A stretch of DNA of 64,000 bases from Zea mays (GCF_902167145.1 NC_050099.1:238278588-238342587), one strand, 5' to 3'; shown: positions 10,574 to 21,101, numbered from the stretch's first letter. Notes: generated by a model not told the origin, from the sequence alone. A program made the numbers and translations.

Positions 10574-13203
10574 TTAGTTCTTGACTTTAGGTACCCAAAT
10601 GGTTTTGGGTCCTTTGACATTAGATACAAGAACTTTGGGTACCCAAACACAAGTCTTTGACCCCTTGTGTTTGCCCCCAACATATTTGGCAACTACTTTG
10701 CCGGATTTGTTAGTTAAAACATATGATGCATCAAAAGTTATAAATGACATGTTAGAATCATTTGATGTACTAGGAGTTTTCTTCTTAGGCAACTTAGCAC
10801 GGGTTGGTTGCCTAGAGCTAGATGTCTCACCCTTATACATGAAAGCATGATTAGGGCCAGAGTGAGACTTCCTAGAGTGAATTCTCCTAATCTTGTCCTC
10901 GGGATAACCGACAGGGTACAAAATGTAACCCTCGTTATCCTGAGGCATGGGAGCCTTACCCTTAACAAAGTTGGACAATTTCTTAGGAGGGGCATTAAGT
11001 TTGACATTGCCTCCCTGTTGGAAGCCAATGCATCCTTAATGTCAGGGCGTCTCCCATTATAGAGCATGCTTCTAGCAAATTTAAATTTTTCATTTTCTAA
11101 GTCATGCTCACTAATCTTAGCATTAAGTTGAGCTATGTGATCATTTTGTTTCTTAATTAAAGCTAGGTGGTCATGGATAGCATCAACATTAATGTCTCTA
11201 CATCTAGTACAAATGGAAGTGTGTTCAACGGTAGATGTAGAGGGTTTGCAAGATTTTAATTCTACAACCTTAGCATGCAATATATCATTTTTACTTCTAA
11301 GGTCAGAAATGGAAGCATTGCAAACATCTAATTCTTTAGCCTTAGCAAGCAATTTTTCATTTTCATTCCTAAGGCTAGCAAGAGACATGTTCAATTCTTC
11401 TATCTTAGCAAGCAAATCAACATTATCATTTGGAATTGAAACATCACAAACATTTGAATCAACCTTAGTTAACAAATTAGCATTTTCATTTCTAAGGTTG
11501 TCAATAGTCTCATGGCAAGTGCTTAGCTCACTAGAGAGTTTTTCACATTTTTCTATTTCTAGAGCGTAAGCATTTTTAACCTTAACATGCTTCTTATTTT
11601 CTTTAATAAGGAAGTCCTCTTGGGTGTCCAAGAGATCATCCTTCTCATGGATAGCACTAATTAATTCATTCAATTTTTCTTTTTGTTGCATGTTTAGGTT
11701 GGCAAAAAGAATGCGTAAGTTATCCTCCTCATGACTAGCATTGTCCTCATCACTAGATGTTTCATATTTAGTGGAGGATCTTGATTTTACCTTCTTTCTT
11801 TTGTCGTCCTTTGCCATGAGGCACTTGTGGCCGACGTTGGGGAAGAGAAGTCCCTTGGTGACGGCGATGTTTGCGGCGTCCTCGTCGGAGGAGGAGTCGG
11901 TGGAGCTCTCATCGGAGTCCCACTCCCGGCAAACATGGGCATCGCCGCCCTTCTTCTTGTAGTATCTCTTCTTCTCCTTTCTTCTCCCCTTCTTGTCGTC
12001 GCCCCTGTCACTGTCACTAGATAGTGGACATTTTGCAATAAAATGACCGGGCTTACCACATTTGTAACACACTTTCTTGGAGCGGGGCTTGTAATCTTTC
12101 CCCCTCCTTTGTTTGAGGATTTGGCGGAAGCTCTTGATGACGAGCGCCATTTCCTCGTTGTCGAGCTTGGAGGCGTCGATGGGTGTTCTACTCGGTGTAG
12201 ACTCCTCCTTCTTCTCCTCCGTCGCCTTGAATGCGACCAGTTGTGCTTCGGACGTGGAGGGTCCATCAAGCTCGTTGATCTTCTTTGAGCCTTTGATCAT
12301 TAATTGAAAGCTCACAAAATGTCCTATTACTTCCTCGGGAGACATTAGTGTATATCTAGGATTTCCTCGAATTAATTGAACTTGCGTAGGGTTGAGAAAA
12401 ACGAGGGATCTTAGAATAACCTTGACCAGTTCATGGTCATCCCATTTCTTGCTCCCGAGGTTGCGCACTTGGTTCACCAAGGTTTTGAGCCGGTTGTACA
12501 TGTCTTGTGGCTCCTCCCCTTGGCGAAGTCGAAAGCGACCGAGCTCCCCCTTGATCGTTTCCCGCTTGGTGATCTTGGTCACCTCGTCTCCTTCGTGCGC
12601 GGTCTTTAGCGTGTCCCAAATTTCCTTAGCATTTTTTAACCCTTGTACCTTATTATACTCCTCTCGACTTAGAGAGGTGAGAAGTATAGTTGAGGCTTGG
12701 GAGTTGAAGTGTTGTATTTGGGCCACTTCGTCCTCATCATAGTCTTCATCCCCTACGGATGGTACCTGTGCACCAAACTCAACAACATCCCATATACTTT
12801 TGTGGAGTGAGGTTAGATGAAATCGCATCAAATCACTCCGCCTAGCATAATCTTCACCATCAAATGTTGGTGGTTTGCCTAATGGGACAGAAAGTAAAGG
12901 TGTATGTTTAGAAATGTGAGGGTAGCGTAGGGGGATCTTACTGAACTTCTTGCGCTCATGGCGCTTAGAAGTGACGGACGGCGCGTCGGAGCCGGAGGTA
13001 GATGGTGATGAGGTGTCGGTCTCGTAGTAGACCACCTTCCTCATTTTCTTCTTCTTGTCACCGCTCCGACGTGACTTGTGTGAAGGGGATTCCTTTTCCT
13101 TCCCCTTCCCTTTGTTGTAGGACTCTCCCGATGGAGCCTTCCCATGGCTTGTAGTGGGCTTCTCGCCGGTCACCATATCCTTCTTGGCGTGATCTCCCGA
13201 CAT
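10574..13203 (-). pseudogene. gag: Sirevirus gag (capsid/nucleocapsid), one frameshift
   Basis: ATG at 13,203, 35 nt inside the primer site. The N-terminus is charged and Ser-rich; a UBN2-type gag region follows (KPPTFDGEDYARRSDLMRFH), then the zinc knuckle CYKCGKPGHFIAKC at about 12,033-12,074 and a long Leu/Glu/Lys/Asn coiled-coil region. Near 11,036 one base is missing relative to the sister copy at about 56,180 (GGC reduced to GC), which throws the frame. The original frame resumes as 10,978-10,574, with basic Lys/Gly/Val-rich sequence ending just before pol. It forms the particle that packages element RNA; this copy would make a truncated gag. Confidence 0.85.
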
Positions 13204-13237
13204 CACTTCGAGCGGTTAGGCTCTAATGAAGCACCAG

Positions 13238-13249
13238 GCTCTGATACCA
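13238..13249 (-). other. Primer-binding site, initiator Met-tRNA
   Basis: On the minus strand TGGTATCAGAGC matches the 3' end of initiator tRNA-Met, two bases inside the 5' LTR. This is the usual priming site for copia elements. Confidence 0.9.
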
Positions 13250-13251
13250 AT

Positions 13252-14548
13252 TGAAAGTCGCCTAGAGGGGGGGTGAATAGGGCGAATCTGAAATTTACAA
13301 ACTTAATCACAACTACAAGCCGAGTTAGCGTTAGAAATATAAACGAGTCCGAGAGAGAGGGTGCAAAACAAATCGCAAGCGAATAAAGAGAGTGACACGC
13401 GGATTTGTTTTATCGAGGTTCGGTTCTCGCAAACCTACTCCCCGTTGAGGTGGTCACAAAGACCGGGTCTCTTTCAACCCTTTCCCTCTCTCAAACGGTC
13501 CCTCGGACCGAGTGAGCTTCTTCTTCTCAATCAAACGGGAACAAAACTTCCCCGCAAGGACCACCACACAATTGGTGTCTCTTGCCTCGGTTACAATTGA
13601 GTTGTTCGCAAGAAAGAACGAAAGAAAGAAGCAATCCAAGCGCAAGAGCTCGAAAGAACACAAGCAAATCTCTCTCACTAATCACTAAAGCTTTGTGTGG
13701 AGTTGGGAGAGGATTTGATCACTTGGGTGTGTCTAGAATTGAATGCTAGAGCTCTTGTATGTAGTTGGAAGATGGAAAACTTGGATGACTTGAATGTGGA
13801 GGTGGTTGGGGTATTTATAGCCCCAACCACCAAACTAGCTGTTTGGTGGAGGCTGCTGTCGCATGGCGCACCGGACAGTCCGGTGCGCCACCGGACACTG
13901 TCCGGTGCGCCAGCCACGTCACCAGGCCGTTAGGTTCCGACCGTTGGAGCTCTGACTTGTGGGCCCGCCTGGCTGTCCGGTGGTGCACCGGACAGGCCCT
14001 GTAGGCTGTCCGGTGTGCCACCCGCGCATGCTCTGTCCTCTGTGCGCGCAGGCGCGCATTTAATGTGTTGCAGTCGACCGTTGCGCACGAAGTAGTCGTT
14101 GCTCCGCTGGCTCACCGGACAGTCCAGTGTGCACCGGACATGTCCGGTGAATTATAGCGGAGCGGATTCCCGAAGATGGCGAGTTCAGAGTCGCTCTCCC
14201 CTGGGGCACCGGACACTGTCCGGTGGTGCACCGGACAGTCCGGTGAATTATAGCGGAGCGCCTCTAGAAATTCCCGAAGGTGAGGAGTTCAGCTTGACAT
14301 CCCCTGGTGCACCGGACACTGTCCGGTGGCACACCGGACAGTCCAGTGCGCCAGACCAGGGCACACTTCGGTTATCCCTTTGCTCCCTTTGTTGAACCCT
14401 TTACTTGGTCTTTTTATTGGCCTTTTGTGAACCTTTGGCACCTGTATAACTTATAGACTAGAGCAAACTAGTTAGTCCAATTATTTGTGTTGGGCAAGTC
14501 AACCACCAAAATCAACTAGGAAATAGGTGTAAGCCTAATTCCCTTTCA
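13252..14548 (-). repeat. 5' LTR of Opie/Ji-group Sirevirus
   Basis: 1,297 bp, the pair of 5,252-6,527. It carries one additional palindrome unit of 20 bp near 13,872-13,892 that the other LTR lacks. The palindrome array spans about 13,866-14,355. Confidence 0.9.
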
Positions 14549-14907
14549 ACCCTCGTACTGTTCACGCTGACTTGTACCTGCTTTTGCGTCACACTTGTGC
14601 TTTTTTGTCTTCTGACAAGCCGAAGGTACCCTTGTAATTCAATGTTGTTCCTGCTTTTACATGATGATATAATGAATAATAATGAGTTAATAATGTTATA
14701 TGATTGTTTATGTTGTCTTTTAAATTTCATATGCTTCTTCTTTTATTAACTTATACTGCAATGATGAAGGTACGTCGTTCATGACCTTCGTCTGAAGATC
14801 ATTATATCCTGAGGGGAATAATGCTTCGAAGGACGAAGGGCATTAACATTTAATATCTTGTGTTGCCTTGTTCTTAATTTATAGTATTTGAGAACAAGTC
14901 CCCAACA
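14549..14907 (+). repeat. Zeon/cinful 3' LTR, second part
   Basis: Continues the LTR interrupted at 5,251 and ends CCCCAACA at 14,907. The next bases, CCACC, are the expected right copy of its target duplication; the left copy is outside the window. Confidence 0.8.
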
Positions 14908-14937
14908 CCACCCTTTCAGAGAAACCGTCCCGTTTGG

Positions 14938-15660
14938 ATGTCCAGGATGCATGCATTGGAAGGGAAGCAGCTGCTTGAGGACGACCCCACAGTCGTGTAC
15001 CTCACTACATACCTGCTCACCCTAGATGCGCAATATGATTTCTTGGCTCGGCACCACCGTCAGATGATTGCCCGAGCAGAAGATGCAGAGAAGCGCAACC
15101 GTCAGCTCCATGTGGATCTCACCACAGCTCAAGTCCGTGTAGCTGCCTTGGAAAGTCGTGAAGTCATTGTTGTTGAAGCACTGAAGCAAGCCAAGGATAA
15201 GCATGTCCAGATGTTGATGGAGGCCTACTTGGTAACTCATAACCAACGTAGAGCCCTACGGATCCAAGAGCCCGCTTCATCCAACCCAGTTCAATCTGTG
15301 AGAGCTGAAGATCCCCAGATTCTTGAAGGTCACCCGGTCTCTATCAGAGGAGAGAAGAAGGCTTGGGAACTCCCAGAAGGAGCCATAGTCTTGGAAGGAA
15401 TTCCAGTCTCCCCTCAGGCTATGGATAAGCAAGAGCACCCCGAGTCCTCCCAAGATCCCCCGCCAGAGTTGTTTGAGCCCCTCACCATGAAGAAGATTCC
15501 AGCACCGTCCCGTGAGATCAACGAAGAAGCTACAAGCACCCCACCAGCACTGCCGCCTCTGAGGAGCTACAAGAGCCAGTCCCGCTTGAAGAAGAGTTCG
15601 ACCCTGTCTTGCCATCGCAGTCGACGCCAGAAGAAGTCATCAACATCAGCTCCCTCTTAA
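14938..15660 (+). CDS. Coiled-coil ORF of the gypsy element, function unknown
   Basis: 240 codons from ATG 14,938, with the frame open upstream to at least the Zeon insertion, so the true start may be lost. Residues 1-110 are helical and rich in Ala/Glu/Arg/Gln (MIARAEDAEKRNRQLHVDL), typical of a coiled coil. Residues 110-240 are Pro/Ser/Glu-rich and low complexity, ending in a basic Ser/Lys tail. No zinc knuckle, protease or RT motif is visible. Position inside a gypsy element suggests a gag-like or accessory protein; I do not recognise it more closely. Confidence 0.5.
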   Translation: MSRMHALEGKQLLEDDPTVVYLTTYLLTLDAQYDFLARHHRQMIARAEDAEKRNRQLHVDLTTAQVRVAALESREVIVVEALKQAKDKHVQMLMEAYLVTHNQRRALRIQEPASSNPVQSVRAEDPQILEGHPVSIRGEKKAWELPEGAIVLEGIPVSPQAMDKQEHPESSQDPPPELFEPLTMKKIPAPSREINEEATSTPPALPPLRSYKSQSRLKKSSTLSCHRSRRQKKSSTSAPS

Positions 15661-17449
15661 CCCATCCAGGAGATGTCTCAGATTGAAGTTGTGTGCTAGC
15701 CTCGCCAGAAGAGAAGCTGCCTGGTCTGAAATTAGTTATGCCCAGTCCTCTGCATGCATTGGGTAGTGAAGTTTTTCTTCACTTTGGCTAGAGCCCTGCA
15801 TGTATGAGAGGTAATCGTGTAGACTCGTGTTTTGAAAAACTCTAATTGTGTGGCCCGCTAGGGCATTTCAAAATGAATTTCGCTTGATGTTTTCTCCTCT
15901 TTTGAGTGCATATGTGATGCTTTAACGTTAGTGCTCATAAGTCGCATTTAGCATAGTTCTCAGTTCAGGAGCCGAGCAATAGTAGTTATGCTTAGCCCCC
16001 AAATCTAAGTAGTTCGTGCCTTGGAAAAACTCTATTCTTCCCTTATTCAAAACATTTGATTTGTTTGTGCTTATCATTGCTGAGCTTATGTGTTTTCTTT
16101 CTTTTTAAGAAAGGTTTTTTCTAAAAACATAGATCACAAATTAGAGCTAATCCTCACCTTATGCTTCCATTCTCATCTTAACCCATCTCAAGAGAAAAGC
16201 ACCTTTCCCAAGAAGATACCGGGAAGCTTACACTTGAAGCATGAAATAAGCTACAAAAGGACCGACCGTGAGAATCAAAGCACTACCCGTGAGTCAAAGT
16301 AAACAGGAAAAGAGGACAAAAGGAGTTATTACCATACAGAGAGGCAAAGATTCTTGGAACCAGAGACCACAAACATCAGGGTCATCGACCCCACCACTCA
16401 CTCGTGCCCCCACACGCATGCCTCGCCTCCAACCATCGCCGCCCACACCCCCTTTGCAGCGCACCCACCGCCGCCATCATCGCAGGCAACACCAGCCTCC
16501 CCTCCCCTTGTAGTGTTTGTTGTCGCGTGTCACCTGCTCCCTCACCACCCCTCCACACCCTTCCATACCGCTCGCCTATAAAATCCCCCAACCAGCTCCC
16601 TCAATCCCCACGTCGCTCAAAGCAAAAACACACCTGATAAAATCCCCTTTGCTGAATCGCAAGCAACTCCATTTTCCACTCCCTCGCCCCTAAAATCACA
16701 ATGCTTGGTGATTCTTGAGTTGAAGACCGTTGTACATGGTTCATAGTCTTCGGTTTCCTCCTCTGTATAATGGTAATACTCTTTGATAGAATCCTCCAGT
16801 GGGAAGAGCAAAGAGAAAGAAAGGGTCAGTGAAAAGAAGATAGTGAAGATAAGAAGAAGGTTGTCCTAGAATCAACCTTGTGTGAGTCATCTCTCCGTAG
16901 CCTGTTCAAGTAGCAACAACAGAAGAAGGCCCCGTAACACCCTTGTTATGAGGTACTTCAAGGAGTTCAAAACCCCAAGATTCAAGAGTTCTACCCTCAT
17001 TCTTTTTAAGTGGGGTAGTGTTCCAGTAAGGTTCCTACTATGGAGAAAAAGAAGAAGGCCTGTAGCAAGCTTGTGGAGGACCAGATCATCAAAGCATATA
17101 AGTTTCAGGATGAGAAGTGGTCACCCAAGTTTTGTTGATGAAGCACCAGAAGACCAATCAAGGAAGTAATCCATATGGGAGTTCGCAAGAGGAAGGTTTG
17201 TGTGTTGGCATCGATGCTTCTCCAATAAGCTAGCTGCCAAGCAAAACCTAGAAGCCTGAAGATGATCTTTGAGTAGCCAGAATCAGCGTTTGCAATTGGC
17301 AACCAGATGCTCCTCAAAGGCCAGATTTTGTTGAACCTCCATCTCCTCGAAGAGTTGCAAAGTGAAGATATGTAGCTGAAGTAAAGCTATGCCCATAACC
17401 CTTCTAAGCCGAATCTCGAGGACGAGATTCCTTTTAAGTGGGGTAGATT
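15661..17449 (+). other. Non-coding interior of the gypsy element with promoter-like segment
   Basis: No convincing gene. 16,380-16,640 is C-rich and contains a TATA-like sequence followed by a CT/CA-rich leader-like stretch, unlike the AT-rich neighbours. A PPT-like phrase TTTTTAAGTGGGGTAG occurs at about 17,005 and again as CTTTTAAGTGGGGTAG at about 17,430, next to the LTR. Confidence 0.45.
16577..16584 (+). promoter_or_regulatory. TATA-like box inside gypsy interior
   Basis: TATAAAAT preceded by GC-rich sequence and followed by a C-rich leader with CACGTCGCTCAAAGC. It may come from a captured host promoter. Confidence 0.3.
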
Positions 17450-17959
17450 TGTAGCATCCCAAAAATCCAAATCTTGGAATTTTCTCAAACTCGCTCTAAA
17501 TTCAAAATGAATTTCAAATTTCATTTCAAAATGTTTGTTTGTGAGTTGATATCAACAAATAAAGTATAATGGTCTATATTCTCTCTAAAATCCTCCTCAA
17601 AATATCCTACAAATATTTCCCCAGTGATCCCCCTCAAATTGTTTCCAGAAATACTGCCCAGATATTTCCCTAGTGATCCCCTTCAAGTTCTTTCCAGAAA
17701 TACTGCCCAAATATTCCACCGATATATCTCCAGATATTTTCCTCTTGAGAAATACCTTCAGAATCATTTTTCAAGTCCCCACAAATATTTTCTTCATAAC
17801 TTTCCTCATGCTCACACGTATACGTATGCCTCCGGTGTCATACGTTGAGCTCTACAAGCTAATTACACTCATATAAGACAAATCCATTCTAATCTCCCAC
17901 TAATCCTCTCATCCTCCCACTAATCCTCTCATCCCTCCCCCTAATCCCCCCACCATGGC

Positions 17960-17967
17960 TATAAATA
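17960..17967 (+). promoter_or_regulatory. TATA box of gypsy LTR
   Basis: GGCTATAAATAGAGGGGC with a pyrimidine-rich downstream region; the usual form of a gypsy LTR promoter. Confidence 0.6.
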
Positions 17968-18077
17968 GAGGGGCAAGGGCCTCCTCTCATCCCACCCCAA
18001 GCCATTTCATGGCAACTCTCTCCTCCCCCCCCCACACACGCCCACTCCATGCTCCACACAAGCACACACTAGCACAA

Positions 18078-18660
18078 GGATCGTTTGGTCGTTCTTCGAT
18101 CGTTCGTCCACTTGTTCTTAGTTTGTTCGTTCGTTCGTCCGATCGTTCAATCGTTTGTTCGATCGTTCATGGTTTGTTCGTCCGATCGTTCGATCGTTCG
18201 TCCGTTCGTTCGTCCAAATAATCTTTTTCCTGCCGTTATGCTGCCGAAATTCCGATCGTTCGTTCGTTCGATCGTTCATCGTTCGTCCATAGTTCCTATC
18301 CATCGTTCATCGTTCGTTCATAGTCCCTATTCATCGTTCTTCCAGATAATATTTGTCCTGCCTTTATGCTGCCAAAATTTCGATCGTTCATTCGTCCGAT
18401 CATTCGATCGTTCGTCCGTTTGCTCATAGTTCCTATTCATCGTTCGTTTATCATCACTATTCATCGTTCGTTCATACAACTATTCACCATCACCATTCAA
18501 CATTACTATTCATCGTTACTATTCACTATCGTTACTATTCAACGACACTATTCATCATCGTACTATTCACCGACACTATTCATCGATGATATCTATAATA
18601 GCTTTTTCGTCGTCACTATTCGCCATTACTATTCATCGTTAGTATTCATCGATCATCCGA
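18078..18660 (+). repeat. TCGTTCGATC-type and CACTATTCATCG-type simple repeats in LTR
   Basis: 18,078-18,430 is built from GTTCGTTCG, GATCGTTC and GTCCGATC words; 18,430-18,660 from ACTATTCATCGT words. Two longer copies (about 18,245-18,320 and 18,370-18,450, each near a TGCTGCCRAAATT phrase) show an older duplication of roughly 125 bp. Confidence 0.65.
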
Positions 18661-18770
18661 TCACCCCGAATTTCAACTACTCATCCATCATGTTGTCCAG
18701 TCCACCTAAGACCAGCCAGACCCATATTCCTGTCATACGAACTCCGGCGACTGTGATTTTCCTTCCAGTA

Positions 18771-18830
18771 GGGAACTTCCCATATGGTCACCCATCCCAG
18801 GTTTCTCCAAGTTGAGCACGCTTAACTTTG
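18771..18830 (-). other. 5S rRNA-like sequence (A box and C box) in LTR
   Basis: On the minus strand GTTAAGCGTGCTCAA is followed after 14 bases by GGGATGGGTGACC and GGGAAGTTC. These match the 3' half of plant 5S rRNA: A-box region AGTTAAGCGTGC, C-box region GGATGGGTGACC..GGGAAGT. The intermediate element is degenerate. It is antisense to the retrotransposon. Confidence 0.6.
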
Positions 18831-19073
18831 AGATTCCTTTGAACCAGGCTTCCAAACTCGGATTCCAATAATTCTTGTTTCTAAATTCTTATCGAATTAT
18901 TCCCTATACAACCATGTCATCCCTTAAGCATGGTTCATATTCCAGAAAACTCCCAAAATACTCTTGTTCCATATTCTGCCTATAATTTCCCTGTTCAGAC
19001 TAAGTCAGTCGATTCATTCGTCACTATTATCACCAACAGTGAACTTCGCTGTGCTACACCACATACACCTAGC

Positions 19074-19081
19074 TATAAATA
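19074..19081 (+). promoter_or_regulatory. Second TATA box in the same LTR
   Basis: AGCTATAAATACACCC followed by CT-rich CCCTCTCCCTCTCTGC, about 1.1 kb downstream of the first TATA box. Confidence 0.45.
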
Positions 19082-19819
19082 CACCCAGCTACCCTCTCCC
19101 TCTCTGCACACACTCAACACCCTCAGCCAAGGCAAACACCCCACCCACTCAGTTACTTCGCTCTGCCGGCTACACGCATAGTGTCGCTTCGCCTCCAGTT
19201 CACCCTCCTGGTAAGCACCTCCGCTCCACCACCAGTAATATCACAACACCACATGACACAGATTCTGCTCAAGACTCTACCCATCCATATATCGCTATTC
19301 TGACCACTATACTAAATATTTGTTTGTATACTTGCTGGTTTGTATGTTTGCTTGCTCCTTTGGGAGAGGATGCGCTTTGAAAATTACAAAATGTTTTACA
19401 AAACAACTCTGCATAAAATATTGTTGTTTCTACAAAATATCCTAAACTCCACATATTCCATGCATTATATCTGATTTCCCCATTCCGCGGGTGAAGGTGG
19501 GCTACTGAGTACGTTTGTACTCACCCTTGCATATTTGTTGTTTTTCAGAAAAAGGAGATCGGGTAAGAGTTACGACTGTTCCCAACATTGCTTGTGGCTG
19601 TTGGACCACTGATTTGCTTCGCTGCGTATATCGAGCTGCTTCAGCCCCACTCTGATGATATGTCCTGAGTTGTGGACCAACTCTTAAAGTAGTTCGCCAC
19701 CTTTATAGGTTTGTCTCGTTTGAGCAGATCTAGAACTATATGATGTATAAATGTGTTTACTAGCCTCCTGGGACTAGTAATTGTATCACATTTGAGTCCC
19801 AGAGGACCGGGACGCTTCA

Positions 19820-20298
19820 CCAGCCAAGGGGGGAGGGCGCGCTAGGCCTGTGGGGAGGGATGTGCCACCTGGGCCGAGTCGGGTCGCGGGATGGGGGAAG
19901 AGAGGCCACCACGGCTGGGCCACGCGAGCGCGGGCCCAGGAAGGGGAAGAGGGGAGGGTGGGCTGGCTAGAGGGTTTGGGCTCCTTCCTTTCTTTTCCAT
20001 TTTCTTCTTTTTCTTGCTCTTTTCTATTATTTCCAAATCAGCTTTATATGCGAGGAAGAGGTACCAAAAGAAAAGTAGATGCATACCAAGACAATACACC
20101 AAATAGGAGTAAGTGCATTCCAACATGATGCAACAACAATTTCAACTTAGATTTTGGTTACACGTGATGCGAACACTAGTCTCTCTATTGCTTTGAAAAT
20201 AGGAGGAAGGAGCGAAACTGGAAGAGAAAAGGAGAGTAACACCTGAATTTGGTGAATATTAGAAAAGAAGTTTTATACCCCAAATTCAGGGTGTTACA
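19820..20298 (-). repeat. Truncated gypsy LTR (minus strand)
   Basis: Reading leftwards from 20,298 the sequence begins TGTAACACCCTGAATTTGGG, a standard grass Tekay/Del-type LTR start, and continues about 479 bp until the plus-strand gypsy insertion. The remainder must lie left of that element, outside the window. Confidence 0.65.
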
Positions 20299-21100
20299 CT
20301 TGTGCTCCAGCATATATTGCTCCTACAGCTGCAGCAATGCAGAGGTGGTGCCCGCCAGGGGCGAGTGCGTCTCCGTGTTCTGCACCGCAATCCACAGCTT
20401 CTCCCGCCGGTCCTACGTCAGTAAGCACCTGTCCTTCCTCAGCGAATGGGGGAGGTGTGGTTCGAGCAAGGCAGAGAAGAAGGAGGTGGTGGTGGCGTTG
20501 GAGGAGAGGGTTTGTCTCACCCGTACTTAGGGTTTCGACCGCAGATCAAGCCGGCGCCCTCGAGCCCGTGTGTGAGATTTGTGCGGTGAGACGGGTGAGG
20601 GATGTTGCTTTATCCATGCGACGAAGCTTCCGCTGTGGAATTGCGCAACGATGGGCAACTTTTAGCGTGTCGACGAGGCGCACATCGAGGAGACGACCTG
20701 TGACTCGTACACGTGAAGACCAAGGAGTTCGTGCTCATGCCCGTGGTCACCTTCTCGCCTCCATCTAGAGAGCGACTGGGTCTGGCAGGCGTGGGATGCG
20801 TGCGCACGCTTGAGCGGGTGAGAAACGAGGAGTCAATTTTTAAGAGGAAGCCAAGATATTTGTGTTCGGTGGCGTGAGAGGTGGGAGCTTGGCACGGTTC
20901 GGGCTCGTCGTGCGGCAGACGGAGGACATTTTTAGGGATGTGAGAGGTGCTCGAGCACGGATGGGGAGGGGGCATGTCCTGATGGCTGGGTGGGTAGGCG
21001 GCGGCGTGTCGCGAGAGGGGGTGGGACCGTGGGGAGGGTGGAGTTATGATAGTGTTGTAGTGTACACTAGTGAATTAATAGATAATAGAGATAGATAGAG
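20299..21100 (+). other. Degraded gene-like GC-rich sequence, unidentified
   Basis: Several frames have exon-like composition: 20,300-20,530 (Ser/Cys/Arg-rich, open for about 75 codons) and 20,570-20,770. A coherent stretch about 20,600-20,830 runs through one TGA. No family recognised. It may be a captured gene fragment next to the Helitron-like end at 21,102. Confidence 0.3.
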
Positions 21101-21101
21101 A

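Larger units (their letters stand above)
5252..14548 (-). mobile_element. Opie/Ji-group Sirevirus (Ty1/copia), nearly complete
   Basis: Two LTRs (5,252-6,527 and 13,252-14,548), a primer site, gag, pol and the multi-PPT region are present in Sirevirus order on the minus strand. Flanking 5-bp sequences are ACCCC (5,247-5,251) and ACCCT (14,549-14,553), a target-site duplication with one difference. The LTRs are very similar, with about 7 differences in the first ~180 bp and mostly identical text later, so the insertion is fairly recent. Pol is a single open frame of about 1,080 codons. Gag has one frameshift near 11,036, so the copy may be defective without help. Confidence 0.92.
1..14907 (+). 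mobile_element. Zeon/cinful-type Ty3/gypsy retrotransposon, 5' part outside window
   Basis: The gag zinc-knuckle remnant at 1, a long non-coding middle with no pol, an antisense gene (1,619-4,611) and a 3' LTR (4,928-5,251 plus 14,549-14,907) occur in the order known for maize Zeon-1. The LTR starts TGTTGGGGGCCTTCG and ends CCCCAACA, and totals about 683 bp once the nested Sirevirus is removed, close to the Zeon LTR size. No integrase or reverse transcriptase is visible, so this copy is non-autonomous and would depend on relatives for mobilisation. It sits inside the gypsy element that continues at 14,908. Family name from recognition, not from a search. Confidence 0.85.
14908..19819 (+). mobile_element. 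Ty3/gypsy retrotransposon, 3' part (interior plus 3' LTR)
   Basis: The sequence just before the LTR (TCGAGGACGAGATTCC, TTTTAAGTGGGGTAG) is the standard polypurine-side end of grass gypsy elements. The LTR starts TGTAGCATCCC and ends GCTTCA at 19,819. Its 5' half lies left of the window because Zeon inserted at 14,908. No pol is visible in the 2.5 kb of interior, so it may be non-autonomous. Confidence 0.75.
17450..19819 (+). repeat. 3' LTR of gypsy element
   Basis: 2,370 bp, TGTAGC ... GCTTCA (inverted ends with one mismatch). It contains two TATAAATA boxes, a tetranucleotide-rich block and a 5S-rRNA-like segment, annotated separately. Confidence 0.7.

Noticed and set aside
11787..12269. Arg-rich 160-codon frame on the minus strand
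   Set aside because: Overlaps gag in another frame, GC-driven; no homology pattern.
18118..18303. Asn/Arg/Thr-rich and Ser/Phe/Val-rich frames
   Set aside because: Produced by the TCGTTCG simple repeat in the gypsy LTR.
18771..18830. Functional 5S rRNA gene
   Set aside because: Only the 3' half is recognisable, the intermediate element is degraded and there is no T-run terminator in place.
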